Positions 26,503 through 35,289 of a stretch of DNA of 64,000 nt are shown here, piece by piece. The translations under genes were made by a program, and so were the position numbers. The stretch is from Algoriphagus mannitolivorans DSM 15301. Lineage in GTDB: Bacteria > Bacteroidota > Bacteroidia > Cytophagales > Cyclobacteriaceae. The DNA is taken from the NCBI RefSeq assembly GCF_000429425.1, contig NZ_AUBV01000017.1, positions 1 to 64,000 of the forward strand, in the 5' to 3' direction. The notes under the pieces are model-generated. The model had not been told where the DNA came from. It did no database searches and saw only the letters and a list, made by a program, of their open reading frames with translations. Every line of letters starts with the position of its first letter. Position 1 is the stretch's first letter.

Positions 26503-26829
26503 TTACTCATGAGTTCTTGCAAGAAAATTAAGTATTTTATGGATGATTTCTTCAAATTTTTGAAGATTTTTTAGTTCTCCTTCTCGAATTTCATTTTCAA
26601 ATTGGTCCACAACTTTATAGGCATCTTCCATTGCAAGAAAGGAAACCTTTTGTTTGATTCTATGAACGATCTCAGCAGCCCAAAAAAAGTTGTCTGATTG
26701 GATGGCGAGTTTAAGTAAATCATGCTCCTTGGGTAATTCTGAGATTAAGATTTTGATGATCTTTTCTTTAAACTTATCATTTCCACCAGAGAGACTATCG
26801 AGGTAACCAAAGGATGGTGTCATGCTCAT
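26503..26829 (-). CDS. stand-alone Hpt phosphotransfer protein
   Basis: This 108-residue, mostly helical protein fits the Hpt four-helix bundle. H56 in AAEIVHRIKQKVSFLA corresponds to the phospho-histidine motif HxxKxxxxxxG, although the usual glycine/serine positions are altered (HRIKQKVSFL). It lies directly upstream of the LytTR regulator, so it may shuttle phosphate between the hybrid kinase receivers and that regulator even though the kinase already has its own Hpt domain. Confidence 0.8.
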   Translation of the reverse strand: MSMTPSFGYLDSLSGGNDKFKEKIIKILISELPKEHDLLKLAIQSDNFFWAAEIVHRIKQKVSFLAMEDAYKVVDQFENEIREGELKNLQKFEEIIHKILNFLARTHE

Positions 26830-26838
26830 AGGATTAGT

Positions 26839-27321
26839 TTAAAGGTTGGTGATATTAGAATTACTGAAGGTGTCTCGGATTGAACTTTTGGGAATCAGAA
26901 GAGAAAATGGTGCAAGAGTAGGGTTGGTGGTTTCTAATGCGGTTTTATTCCAATAATCTGATTCCTCTAAAGTGTCCAAAGGATGGAAATTGAATATCCA
27001 ACAATTTTTTTCCTGAGAATGTGAGACAAACATGTAATTGCTTTTCCAGTCTGTGCCATGGGACTGAACCAGATCAGAAATAAAGAGGTAAAGTATTTTT
27101 CTGACCAAGTCAGTTCTTCCGGAAATGAAAGGAAGTGTTCGGTCTAGTTTGGGTGTAAAGTTGTTTTGCCCCCCCAATTCCTTGAAAACTCCTGCAATCA
27201 ACTCATAAGTGTCAATTAGATTTTCAAGAAACTCGTTTCCTGAATTGGAAATTTGACTGGCGTGTGAATTTTCTGCTTTCATAGTCTTAGAATTTGAGGG
27301 GACAAAAAGGTGATTAAACAA
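26839..27321 (-). CDS. unknown protein in phosphorelay cluster, possible degenerate kinase ATPase domain
   Basis: This is a 160-residue protein of unrecognised family. The segment SGRTDLVRKILYLFISDLV resembles the start of a HATPase_c domain (the LxxILxNLLxNA region), but no N, G1 or G2 box is evident, so ATP binding is unlikely. It is followed nine bases later by the Hpt gene and then the LytTR gene, all leftward. An internal ATG at 27282 (MKAENSHAS) is an alternative start. A role as a kinase-like scaffold or inhibitor is only a guess. Confidence 0.6.
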   Translation of the reverse strand: MFNHLFVPSNSKTMKAENSHASQISNSGNEFLENLIDTYELIAGVFKELGGQNNFTPKLDRTLPFISGRTDLVRKILYLFISDLVQSHGTDWKSNYMFVSHSQEKNCWIFNFHPLDTLEESDYWNKTALETTNPTLAPFSLLIPKSSIRDTFSNSNITNL

Positions 27322-27478
27322 CTTTTTCCTTTTTAAAGGATACTCAAAACTAGTCTTCAGAAAATAAAAATTAGGTCACCTGAGGGTGGTCGCCGTTTAT
27401 CTATCGGTGAAAGGTAATTTTCTGAGGTTTAGTTATATCCAGTTTTTGAGGTATTTGGGATAAAAGGGCCTTCAAAGG

Positions 27479-27590
27479 GCAAGAGGCAAGAAGCAAGAAG
27501 CAAGAGGCAAGAAGCAAGAGGCAAGAGGCAAGAGGCAAGAGGCAAGAAGCAAGAAGCAAGAAGCAAGAGGCAAGAAGCAAGAGGCAAGAA
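27479..27590. repeat. GCAAGAR heptanucleotide repeat, 16 perfect-phase units (locus F)
   Basis: Sixteen consecutive units are all GCAAGAG or GCAAGAA, varying only at the seventh base. The surrounding 27322-27478 contains no recognisable gene. A minus-strand open frame across the repeat encodes only repetitive leucine/serine/cysteine-rich peptide and is rejected as a gene. Confidence 0.93.
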
Positions 27591-27679
27591 TAAAATCTAT
27601 GTCTATCCGCTATTCTACCAGTACAAAAGTGAAAGCAGAATAAGATTTTTGATGCTGAAATTTTCACAGAATTTTTAAG

Positions 27680-27870
27680 TGGCTCCGAAGGAGCCAAACC
27701 ATTCATGACCCTGTACGAAGTGCAGGGCAGCCATTGAAAATTTCCCTTTATTGAACCCTGAAGGGGTGAAACTTCAACTATTCACCCCTCCAGGGTTCCT
27801 TTTCTACTATTTTGACTTTGCCCCCGGCTACACCGGAGGTTATGAATAGTTACGATCCTATGGATCTTAG
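27680..27870. repeat. REP-like palindrome cluster with three-base centres
   Basis: Successive palindromes occur here. TGGCTCC-GAA-GGAGCCA is at 27680-27696. CCCTGTAC-GAA-GTGCAGGG is at 27709-27727, with one wobble. An 18-base inverted repeat (27753-27770 with 27781-27798, one mismatch, arms reading GAACCCTG) follows. GATCC-TAT-GGATC is at 27854-27866. Similar short palindromes with small centres are spread through many Bacteroidota intergenic regions. No associated transposase is visible. Confidence 0.65.
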
Positions 27871-28036
27871 GCTACCAGGCATTGACCTTCATATCTACTC
27901 ATTAAATTTCCAAGTGGTATCATTGCGGATAATCATAATAAAATCTTTTGAGATTTTGTGATCTTATTACTCAGCTCGAAAATTTTCTGGCTAAAGTTAT
28001 TGCCTGATTGTGGGGTAGATTGGTTGGTCGAAGTGG

Positions 28037-28115
28037 CTGTGGTCTGTCGTCCGTGGACTGTTGACCAACCCACCACCCGATTACTAACCCCACCAACTTC
28101 TAAACTTTTTCCCCT
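28037..28115. repeat. degenerate heptanucleotide repeat (locus G)
   Basis: Heptamer units of the GGTCTGT/CGTCCGT/GGACTGT type are followed by CAACCCA and related units up to the glycosyltransferase. The tract lies in the same frame as that gene and makes a false N-terminal extension (CRPWTVDQPTT). Confidence 0.7.
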
Positions 28116-28152
28116 ACTTTCCTTAGGTTTGCAGACTAGTCAAAATTCTTCA

Positions 28153-29298
28153 GTGAAAGAGAAAATCAAAGTTTTGCACCTGATCAAATCCCTGGGCCGA
28201 GGTGGAGCAGAGAAGCTAATTCCTGAAACTGCCCAAGTGCATGATCAAAGCAGGTTTGAGTTTCATTGCCTCTATTTTTATTATCAGGAGCAGAATATCG
28301 TGGATGAACTAGAAGAAGCTGGAATCCAGGTTCATCTCATACCCTCAGGGAATTTGGGTCTGTTTTTTCAGGTTCAGAAAGTCCGTGACTTTGTTCGGGA
28401 AAATAACTTTGACATTCTCCATGCCCACCTGCCTTGGGCCGGTATTTTGGCCAGATTTGTAGGTCAAAAGCTGGATATTCCTATTGTATATACCGAACAC
28501 AATACCTGGGAGCGGTATAATAGGGTGTCTTATTGGGGGAATCGTCTGACTTTCAAAAATCAGGATGTGGCCATTGCCGTATCCAATGAAGTAGCCCTTT
28601 CCATGCAGCTCAACTCAATCTGGGATCCTTACAAAAGAGGAGGAAGGCTGAGAGTAAAAGTGGTTCAAAATGGGGTAAATACAGATGTTTTTAAAAAGTT
28701 GGATGTTGAAATAGCGGAATTCAAAAAGCGGCTGGGGATACCTGAAGATTCTCCGGTGATTGGTAAAGTAGCAGTGTTCCGTTCCCAAAAAAGACTTTGG
28801 CTTTGGGTAGCAATCGCAATCAGAATCCTGAAAAAACATCCTAATGTGCATTTTTTACTGGTTGGAGACGGAGAATGGAAGGCCAGGATTGTTCGGCAGA
28901 TTGAGGAGTCCGGCTTTGCGGTAAATTTCCATTTGGTAGGCGTTCAAAAGGAAGTTATTCCATACCTGAACCTGATGGATATTTATCTCAGCAGCTCGGA
29001 ATTTGAAGGGCTGCCCATTGCGATGCTGGAGGCAATGGCCTGCGAGGTGCCTGTGGTAGCTACTCGAGCTGGAGGAATTGGAGAGGTTATCCAGCACGGA
29101 AAACAGGGCTTTTTGACTGAAATCGATGCCTGGGAGGAATTGGAAGAGCATTGTGAAAAATTGCTGTTAGACCAAGAACTACGAAAGAAAATGGGGAAGG
29201 CTTCCAGAGTTCAGGTAATCGAAAACTTCAGCATGAAGAAAATGGTCGATGCCTTGGAAAAAATTTACCTTGAGGTTTTAGCAAAAACCAAAAGTTGA
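28153..29298 (+). CDS. GT4-family glycosyltransferase
   Basis: This protein of about 382 residues has a GT-B fold. An N-terminal Rossmann half opens with IKVLHLIKSLGRGGAEKL, and ILHAHLPWAG and YTEHNTWERYN follow. The C-terminal donor-binding half has VVQNGVNTDVF, GKVAVFRSQKRLW, FLLVGDGEW and the retaining EX7E motif in EFEGLPIAMLEAMAC. It transfers a sugar from a nucleotide sugar to a surface polysaccharide or lipid. The open frame reaches back to 27958, but those 65 codons are repeat-derived. No ATG lies between, so a GTG at 28153 just before KEKIKVLH is the most likely start. The next gene is convergent. Confidence 0.9.
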   Translation: MKEKIKVLHLIKSLGRGGAEKLIPETAQVHDQSRFEFHCLYFYYQEQNIVDELEEAGIQVHLIPSGNLGLFFQVQKVRDFVRENNFDILHAHLPWAGILARFVGQKLDIPIVYTEHNTWERYNRVSYWGNRLTFKNQDVAIAVSNEVALSMQLNSIWDPYKRGGRLRVKVVQNGVNTDVFKKLDVEIAEFKKRLGIPEDSPVIGKVAVFRSQKRLWLWVAIAIRILKKHPNVHFLLVGDGEWKARIVRQIEESGFAVNFHLVGVQKEVIPYLNLMDIYLSSSEFEGLPIAMLEAMACEVPVVATRAGGIGEVIQHGKQGFLTEIDAWEELEEHCEKLLLDQELRKKMGKASRVQVIENFSMKKMVDALEKIYLEVLAKTKS

Positions 29299-29324
29299 TT
29301 TAACCAACCCGACAAACTCTTCAC

Positions 29325-29344
29325 TATACTGAGCTTGTCGAAGG
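29325..29344. repeat. TGAGCTTGTCGAAG half-palindrome repeat
   Basis: TATACTGAGCTTGTCGAAGG matches a short repeat element seen in variant form at 1362-1381 and 1515-1534. It lies between the converging glycosyltransferase and deacetylase genes. Only one half of the usual inverted pair is present. Confidence 0.5.
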
Positions 29345-29353
29345 AAGGCTCTG

Positions 29354-30337
29354 TCAAGCCGGTTGGAGTCTGGCTTTGACTTTTTGCCCCAAGCTTTCCA
29401 TGGAATGAGATTCAAAACCATGGGTTTCCCTAAGTTTTCTAAAATGCTGAATCAAAATTTCAAGCTCTTTCATACTGCCCTTGGGATCATTTCCAAAATT
29501 GTGTGGATGCCACCACAGGTGATAAATCTGTTTATTTTTGGCAGCATGACTCATTTCACTAAGAATCCTTTGAAAGCGAATGGAATTAAAAAGTGGGTTT
29601 TGTGGAATTATTGGACGTAATATCCTGGAAGCAGGGATAATCACCGGTTCCTTGTCATAAACCTTGATTTCTGAAAGATGGAAAGAAGGCTTGGTTCCTA
29701 CAGGGAAAAAACAATCTGCTGACCTAAACAGCTTTTTACCAAAGCTTTCGTGCTGGGTTTCCTGCCAAAACCAGTTCTTGGGATTTCCTCGGACATATTC
29801 ATAGCCTTCTTCCAGACAATGTCCCAGATAAAGTTCATTGATATGATTTCTAGGAAAAACCAAAGATTTCAGCCGAACGCCAAACTTTTCATGAGCGATT
29901 TTTTGGGTGGATTTCAGGTCTTGGACAAACTGCTCCGGGCTTTGGCCACGCATAAGCGTATAATAATGGGCATAAGAATGTGAGCCTAGTTCCTGAAAAG
30001 GAGTATCTAAAATCTGACGGATTAATTCTGGAGCAAAATGAACTTCCGGCCTCAAGCCATGGGTCTTTGCCCATTCATAAGCGGAAAGTTTTTTGTCCCG
30101 ATAAGAGGGTAAAAACTCGGGCGAATAATATTTCCACTCCTCCTCATTTTCTGCAAAAAGCATCCCTACGGTAGCCCAAGTCACTGAAATTTCATTTTTA
30201 CCAAAAAGCTCAAGCATTTGGGGAATTACTCTGCGGGTATTGGCAAAATATTCGGGGCGGTAATTGTTACCCACCTTGTCGAAAATACCCCATAGAAGTT
30301 CGAAATCAAGACTTATCGTAAATGAACCGGTTTGCAT
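29354..30337 (-). CDS. polysaccharide deacetylase family protein
   Basis: This 327-residue protein has NodB-type features. The first motif aspartate is in FTISLDFELLWG, and the metal-binding H-S-Y-A-H is in GSHSYAHYYTLM. RSLVFPRNHIN and HLWWHPHNFG follow. The family removes acetyl groups from GlcNAc-containing glycans. The start at ATG 30337 (MQTGSFTISL) fits the family; upstream in-frame codons would overlap the divergent small gene. It converges with the GT4 gene and is likely part of surface polysaccharide processing. No signal peptide is visible with this start, so it may be cytoplasmic. Confidence 0.88.
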   Translation of the reverse strand: MQTGSFTISLDFELLWGIFDKVGNNYRPEYFANTRRVIPQMLELFGKNEISVTWATVGMLFAENEEEWKYYSPEFLPSYRDKKLSAYEWAKTHGLRPEVHFAPELIRQILDTPFQELGSHSYAHYYTLMRGQSPEQFVQDLKSTQKIAHEKFGVRLKSLVFPRNHINELYLGHCLEEGYEYVRGNPKNWFWQETQHESFGKKLFRSADCFFPVGTKPSFHLSEIKVYDKEPVIIPASRILRPIIPQNPLFNSIRFQRILSEMSHAAKNKQIYHLWWHPHNFGNDPKGSMKELEILIQHFRKLRETHGFESHSMESLGQKVKARLQPA

Positions 30338-30567
30338 GCCGTCAGAAGGGTTGGAAAAAAAACAAAACAAGTAAAAGGGTGAAGATTTACTTATTGTTCT
30401 ATTCGAATATGGGTAAATCTCTGCCAAAATCAAAAACATGAAGTAGGCAAATTTGGACTGTCCCATTCGAAAATGTTTCCTACTCCACATTGAGCCAGGA
30501 TTCGACAAATCACCCAAAACTGATCCCGAGGTTATGCTCATTCCCGAGATTGCTTTTATTTTGTGGC

Positions 30568-30819
30568 ATGTTCAACAGCCCTGATTATCCTCAATCCCTG
30601 GAGGAGTCCCAATTTGAAATCTGGATGGAAAATGGGAGATCCAGCAAAATACAATACGCCTATTTGGCTATCATTTGGGATGAATTGGAAAGGAGATATT
30701 TCCCAGCCTACTTAGAACAAAGGGCGGATTTGGACTCCTATGAGCGGTTTGGAACATCCTATTCCAAAGAATCTTTGGTTGCAGCTTATGACTTGTATTC
30801 AGAATCGAGGGTGAGGTAG
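30568..30819 (+). CDS. small conserved-looking protein of unknown function
   Basis: This 83-residue acidic, aromatic-rich protein (MFNSPDYPQSLEESQFEIW, then IQYAYLAIIWDELERRYF) has no signal peptide or membrane segment. I chose ATG 30568 because the upstream in-frame codons (from 30490) overlap the opposite gene's leader and look non-coding. It lies between the divergent deacetylase and the convergent end of the sialic acid operon. The balanced composition supports a real gene, but the function is not recognised. Confidence 0.6.
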   Translation: MFNSPDYPQSLEESQFEIWMENGRSSKIQYAYLAIIWDELERRYFPAYLEQRADLDSYERFGTSYSKESLVAAYDLYSESRVR

Positions 30820-30894
30820 ATTGGATTAGGGAAAGGCAGAAAGTGAAGTCAAGAGATAATGGTCAGAGAGCTGAAAATAGTGCTTCTCTGATAT

Positions 30895-32985
30895 TTATTT
30901 TTTCCTTTCATTATTTAGGCTCCATTCTAAATTCTCTCCATGGATTAGAACAAAACTGAACATCCATTTATTTAACCTGATTTCAGGTGTGCTAAATTTT
31001 CCTATAGGAAGCTTTAATACTACTTTATTCCAACCTTCCTGCAATTGGATTTCAGTGGGATTTCTGCTTTGAAAATTTTCATTGGTTAAAGGGATTTCTG
31101 GATCAAGAATAGTATGATAATTTTGCCAATTGGGTGGAAGAACCTCTTGACCATTAACCCAAATTCTGCTATCATTCCAATCCCATTTACCTTTTGATGG
31201 AGGAAGGTCTTTTTCGGATCTACTGTAATCATGAAATGAAATCCAGGCATCTACTTGTTGGTGAATCGGGGAATAAATCCAGGCATATGCATAGACCGTG
31301 GAATTGGGTTTGGGGTCTGTGATATAGCCCGGTACTAAATCACCCCAGACATGTCTCAAATACACTGTCCCTCCTTGTGCATGAAAATGGGGTATCGTCT
31401 CCAAATTGTCCGATTCCAGGAGAATTTTCTCGATTTGAAAGACGCTGTCCAATTTTCCCAGGTTATCAAAGGGAAATGTGATATTCCACTTCTGATGGCT
31501 TTGTTTGAAATAGGGGAATGGGTATTGAGAAAAATAGGATGTTTTGTGAAAAAGAAGTTTGTTTTCGAATATTTCCCAGGCTTCCTGTTCCTTTTTTTCC
31601 TGAGGATACTTTACTCCAAGGTCATTGAAATAGCCATATCCTCCACCTTTCCAAAGTCTTTCTGCAAAGGTTAGCATCAAAGGATAGAAATTATTCTCTC
31701 TAAGAATAGATTCAGAAGTTGGTAAGGAGCGGTCATTCCAGGTGGCAAGAATTGATCCAGCTACCACTGAATCCCCTTGGTTTTGACCCAATACATTACT
31801 TCTAAACAAGGAAATTAAATCTGCAAATGGGTCGAAATGGTTGATGTAATGAAATCTGGAGTCAACAACGGGTACGGTCCCCAAACGTTTACCCCTATAA
31901 CTCCATAGATGAAGGAGGTCAATTTCACCTTCTTTATATTCCCATCCCGGATTCCAGGAAATTACCTTAAATCCCAAATCCCTTGCAAAAGCAACCATTT
32001 CCGGCACAAAATCAAGATTGGTGAATTTGACTTCATCAGTCCCCAAATGGATATAATCGGAATTTCTAAAGAGTTCCCGGACTTCTTCCAAGATTATTTT
32101 CAGCGCTGATATTCCTTCTTCAGTCTGCATATCCACCCCCAATGCCCGCTCAAAAGCCGCACTATGCCCGGGCATGTCTATTTCAGGAATTACCTGAACG
32201 CCATGCATTTCTGCAAAATCCAAAAAGTCACGAACCTCAGCTTGGCTATAATACAATCCGGGGAAGCGAGTCATATTGGAAGGATGAGTTAATTCAGGAA
32301 AGGCCTTAATCTCCAGCCTCCAGGCAATGTCCTCTGTCAAATGCCAATGAAAAAAATTGATTTTGTATGCGGAAAGGATTTGAACTTGCTCTTTTAATTC
32401 TTTGATTGGAATAAAACTGCGACCTAAGTCGTGCATAAAACCCCGGATTCTAAAAGCTGGCCAGTCTTGAATTTTTACGAATGGGAAACTTATCGTCCCA
32501 TCCTTTTGGACTTTTTGGAGTTGCTTCAAAGTCTGCCAACCATAAAAAATACCCTTGAGACTTTGGGCTTGAATGTAAATCCCTGAATCATTGATTTCTA
32601 AGGAATAGGCCTCCTCTGAATTGACTGGGGTAAACTTCAAATTAGGTATTATACTAAGATTTAGCCAGGAGGGACGGGATTCATTTATTTCCCTGAAGGA
32701 CTTTTTCTTTAGAATGGATTTACCCCAGAGGTCTAGGTGATCGCAATTGACCGCTGGGAAAAATTCTCCCTCCAGAAGTTCGATCTTTTGTGGCTGGGGA
32801 ATAAGGTTTTCCGTTGCGGTCGTACAATGAATAGAATTTGGTGGAAAGGGAGAAGGGTTGATACTGACAATACTGGAATTTGTAGGGGTTTCACTTAAAA
32901 CAGATTTTTCAAAAATTCCAGAATCCTTTTCTTGTGAGAATGAATTAAACAGAAGAAACCCAAGAAGAATACCCAAGTGATGCAT
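30895..32985 (-). CDS. GH20 beta-N-acetylhexosaminidase
   Basis: This 696-residue secreted enzyme has a signal peptide (LGILLGFLLFNSFSQ). A GH20b-like N-terminal domain (LIPQPQKIELLEGEFF) precedes the GH20 barrel (GFMHDLGRSFIPIKELKEQ, INFFHWHLTEDIAWRLEI, VIPEIDMPGHSAAF). The catalytic pair D317-E318 is in IHLGTDEVKF. A C-terminal beta-rich domain (about 530-696) may bind substrate. It removes terminal GlcNAc/GalNAc by substrate-assisted catalysis, which becomes possible once sialic acid is trimmed. ATG 32985 leaves an eight-base gap to the esterase gene; a longer in-frame start at 33042 would overlap that gene. It is the last gene of the sialoglycan operon. Confidence 0.93.
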   Translation of the reverse strand: MHHLGILLGFLLFNSFSQEKDSGIFEKSVLSETPTNSSIVSINPSPFPPNSIHCTTATENLIPQPQKIELLEGEFFPAVNCDHLDLWGKSILKKKSFREINESRPSWLNLSIIPNLKFTPVNSEEAYSLEINDSGIYIQAQSLKGIFYGWQTLKQLQKVQKDGTISFPFVKIQDWPAFRIRGFMHDLGRSFIPIKELKEQVQILSAYKINFFHWHLTEDIAWRLEIKAFPELTHPSNMTRFPGLYYSQAEVRDFLDFAEMHGVQVIPEIDMPGHSAAFERALGVDMQTEEGISALKIILEEVRELFRNSDYIHLGTDEVKFTNLDFVPEMVAFARDLGFKVISWNPGWEYKEGEIDLLHLWSYRGKRLGTVPVVDSRFHYINHFDPFADLISLFRSNVLGQNQGDSVVAGSILATWNDRSLPTSESILRENNFYPLMLTFAERLWKGGGYGYFNDLGVKYPQEKKEQEAWEIFENKLLFHKTSYFSQYPFPYFKQSHQKWNITFPFDNLGKLDSVFQIEKILLESDNLETIPHFHAQGGTVYLRHVWGDLVPGYITDPKPNSTVYAYAWIYSPIHQQVDAWISFHDYSRSEKDLPPSKGKWDWNDSRIWVNGQEVLPPNWQNYHTILDPEIPLTNENFQSRNPTEIQLQEGWNKVVLKLPIGKFSTPEIRLNKWMFSFVLIHGENLEWSLNNERKK

Positions 32986-32992
32986 TCTATAT

Positions 32993-34096
32993 TTAATCAG
33001 AGGAATTGATTTCAAGAATCTTTTGAACATAGGCTTGGGCATATTTTAACATACCCGCGTCTGTTGGATGAGTTCCGTCTACAAAATCTGCTTCAGTCAG
33101 TCCGATTTCTTCTTTTTCCAACAGAAATATCTTTTCCATCCCCTCTGACAACAACGAATTAAATTCCTTTTCGAGGAGTTTGTTGATATGGAGGTACATA
33201 CCTTTTCTAAGAGGATCCACTTCACCATCAGAGTATCCCGCATGAGCAGTAAGTAAAATTGGGGTTTTAGGATGCTTTTGACGTAAATATTGAACTGCAT
33301 ATAGAATTCGACCGCTGATTTCCTGATCACTTAACCCTTTAGAGGAAACCAGGTTAGGAAGGCAATCCAAGACAAATAGACTTGCTTTTTCATTACCTAT
33401 AAAGTGGATGATTTCTTTTTCCAGCATTCCATTTCCTGAAAAACCAAGATTGACAATTGGCTGATTCAATACTCTTTGTAGGATGTTAGTCCATGCCATT
33501 CCAGGTCTTGAAGCACAAGCGCCTTGAGCTATGGAAGTTCCGTAAATTACAATGGGATTTTGGGATGGACGTGGTAAAAATTCAAAAGTTGAATTTGAGT
33601 CTATACCGATCCGGAGTTGTTTCACTTGATTGTATAGGGGTAAAAACAATGTGAATTTTCCCTCTTTTGCAGATTCTTGATCCCAGGAAAAATCATAACG
33701 AATGGTGTCTCCAAAACTGAAATTTCCCCTAATCCATTTCCATTGTTGTGCCTGGTCCAACACATAGAGATCCACACCGCTGGCTCCCGTGGCAGGCATA
33801 TGGGCTAGTTGTATTGGTTTTATTACCAGATATTCTACCTGAATTTTAGAGGAGTTTGTGGTAAAACTAAAAGATAATCCAGCAGACTGTTGTGAAAGAT
33901 CCCAGACTACTTTCCTAACAGAATCTTTGAGATTAAAGGGCATTCTTGAATAATCAGTATGATCGTTTAATCTCCCCTCAATGACAGGGAATCCTTCTGC
34001 TAATGGGTCCTTCCAGACCTTTTGGGCATAGCAGAGGGGAATTCCTGTGAAGAGAAGATAAAAGAAGAATAGGATCGTGGAAAAGATTCTTTTCAT
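32993..34096 (-). CDS. secreted SGNH/GDSL esterase with GxDLY N-terminal domain
   Basis: This 367-residue protein has a signal peptide ([18 protein letters not shown]). An N-terminal beta domain contains GVDLYVLD (the GxDLY motif). The SGNH hydrolase domain has block [20 protein letters not shown], block [10 protein letters not shown], block III in FVLDCLPN and block [11 protein letters not shown]. In a sialic acid locus the natural role would be removing O-acetyl groups from sialic acids so that the sialidase and lyase can act. It overlaps the epimerase gene by four bases (ATGA). The substrate assignment is inferred from context. Confidence 0.9.
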   Translation of the reverse strand: MKRIFSTILFFFYLLFTGIPLCYAQKVWKDPLAEGFPVIEGRLNDHTDYSRMPFNLKDSVRKVVWDLSQQSAGLSFSFTTNSSKIQVEYLVIKPIQLAHMPATGASGVDLYVLDQAQQWKWIRGNFSFGDTIRYDFSWDQESAKEGKFTLFLPLYNQVKQLRIGIDSNSTFEFLPRPSQNPIVIYGTSIAQGACASRPGMAWTNILQRVLNQPIVNLGFSGNGMLEKEIIHFIGNEKASLFVLDCLPNLVSSKGLSDQEISGRILYAVQYLRQKHPKTPILLTAHAGYSDGEVDPLRKGMYLHINKLLEKEFNSLLSEGMEKIFLLEKEEIGLTEADFVDGTHPTDAGMLKYAQAYVQKILEINSSD

Positions 34097-35289
34097 GGGT
34101 AGGCAGTGGTTTGAGTTTCAGCTTGTTCTTTTTCAATATGCTCAAAAGTTTGCCAAACCTGAAACAAAGCTCTTGGCAAATGAAAACATCCTTTCCATTT
34201 CCCTCCTTTAAGTGGCAGAAGTACTTCACCTTGACGATTGAGGTATCCATACCATTCTTTGTATTCTGGGTCAGGAAAGTGATTCCAAGTATATTGATGG
34301 ACTTTTTCAAACCAGGCCCAGATTGTGGGGCGTTTGGTAAATCGGTAAGCTTTGGCGAGGGCAACTAAAGTTTCTAGATGCACCCACCAGAGTTTTTGAT
34401 CCCATTCCAATTGCTGTGGGGGATGACCTTTCACATCCAGAAAATAGAATATTCCTCCGTATTTCTTGTCCCAGCCGTATTCCAAAATTCTCTCTACAGT
34501 GTCTACCGCTTTGTTCATGAGCGTGGTGTCTTTGCGTCGACTTGCGATATCCATCATAAACCACATTGCCTCGATTCCGTGACCGGGATTGATCAGTCTC
34601 CCCTCAAAGGAATTCGAGAGGCTTCCATCCTCAAGAAGATTTTCATAAATCAGGTTGGTGTCTGGCTTTAGAAAAACCTCCATTACTTCATGGATGCAAT
34701 CATCCAGTGTTTTTTCGACCAAGTTGGGATCAAGGAGGTGTTCCAGTTCCAGGCATAAATTGCTGAGAATCATAGGTAGGGAAAAGTTTCTCAGGGGTCT
34801 GGTTTTAGGAAATGCCTTGGTGTAAATTCCTTTTGGTTTGGTTTTTCGTGAAAGGATATTTTGGAATGTAAATTTTGCTAAATCCAAACTTTCTTGATCT
34901 TTGGTGGCATGTCCATACTGGGCAAAGGCCATAGTTGCAAAACAGTCTGAAAAGATATTATAAGGCTGAATTAGTGGCTTTCCCTCTCTGGTAAGCGAAA
35001 AGTAAAATCTTCCTTTACTATCTCTCCCGTATTTTTTTAGAAAATCAATCCCGTCTTTGGATATTTCCAACCACTCGGTTTTTTGTTCTGCTTGATTGTA
35101 AAGCATGGAAAAAGTCCAAGCCTGCCTTCCTTGCAACCAAACGAATTTATCAGTGTCATACACTTTTCCTTCACGGTCTAGGCAGGTGAAATATCCACCA
35201 TAAACAGGATCTGGAGAGTTTATTTCCCAAAAAGGGATAACATCATCCAAAAGAGCATTTTTGTATTGTTCTGAATATTTGGTTTTCAT
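34093..35289 (-). CDS. AGE-family N-acylglucosamine 2-epimerase
   Basis: This 398-residue cytoplasmic enzyme has an (alpha/alpha)6 barrel of the AGE family: [38 protein letters not shown], FVLxR-like [39 protein letters not shown] and [13 protein letters not shown]. It interconverts N-acetylmannosamine and N-acetylglucosamine. Next to the NanA-type lyase it gives the NanL-NanE route described for Bacteroides, in which ManNAc is epimerised before phosphorylation. It overlaps both neighbours by four bases. Confidence 0.93.
   Translation of the reverse strand: MKTKYSEQYKNALLDDVIPFWEINSPDPVYGGYFTCLDREGKVYDTDKFVWLQGRQAWTFSMLYNQAEQKTEWLEISKDGIDFLKKYGRDSKGRFYFSLTREGKPLIQPYNIFSDCFATMAFAQYGHATKDQESLDLAKFTFQNILSRKTKPKGIYTKAFPKTRPLRNFSLPMILSNLCLELEHLLDPNLVEKTLDDCIHEVMEVFLKPDTNLIYENLLEDGSLSNSFEGRLINPGHGIEAMWFMMDIASRRKDTTLMNKAVDTVERILEYGWDKKYGGIFYFLDVKGHPPQQLEWDQKLWWVHLETLVALAKAYRFTKRPTIWAWFEKVHQYTWNHFPDPEYKEWYGYLNRQGEVLLPLKGGKWKGCFHLPRALFQVWQTFEHIEKEQAETQTTAYP

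Noticed and set aside
27479..27590. Possible CRISPR array
   Set aside because: The units are contiguous seven-base repeats without unique spacers, and no cas genes are nearby.
27401..27706. 101-codon minus-strand open frame with a long hydrophobic stretch
   Set aside because: The leucine/serine/cysteine-rich part is a direct translation of the 16-unit GCAAGAR repeat, and the rest crosses a palindrome. It is not a membrane protein gene.
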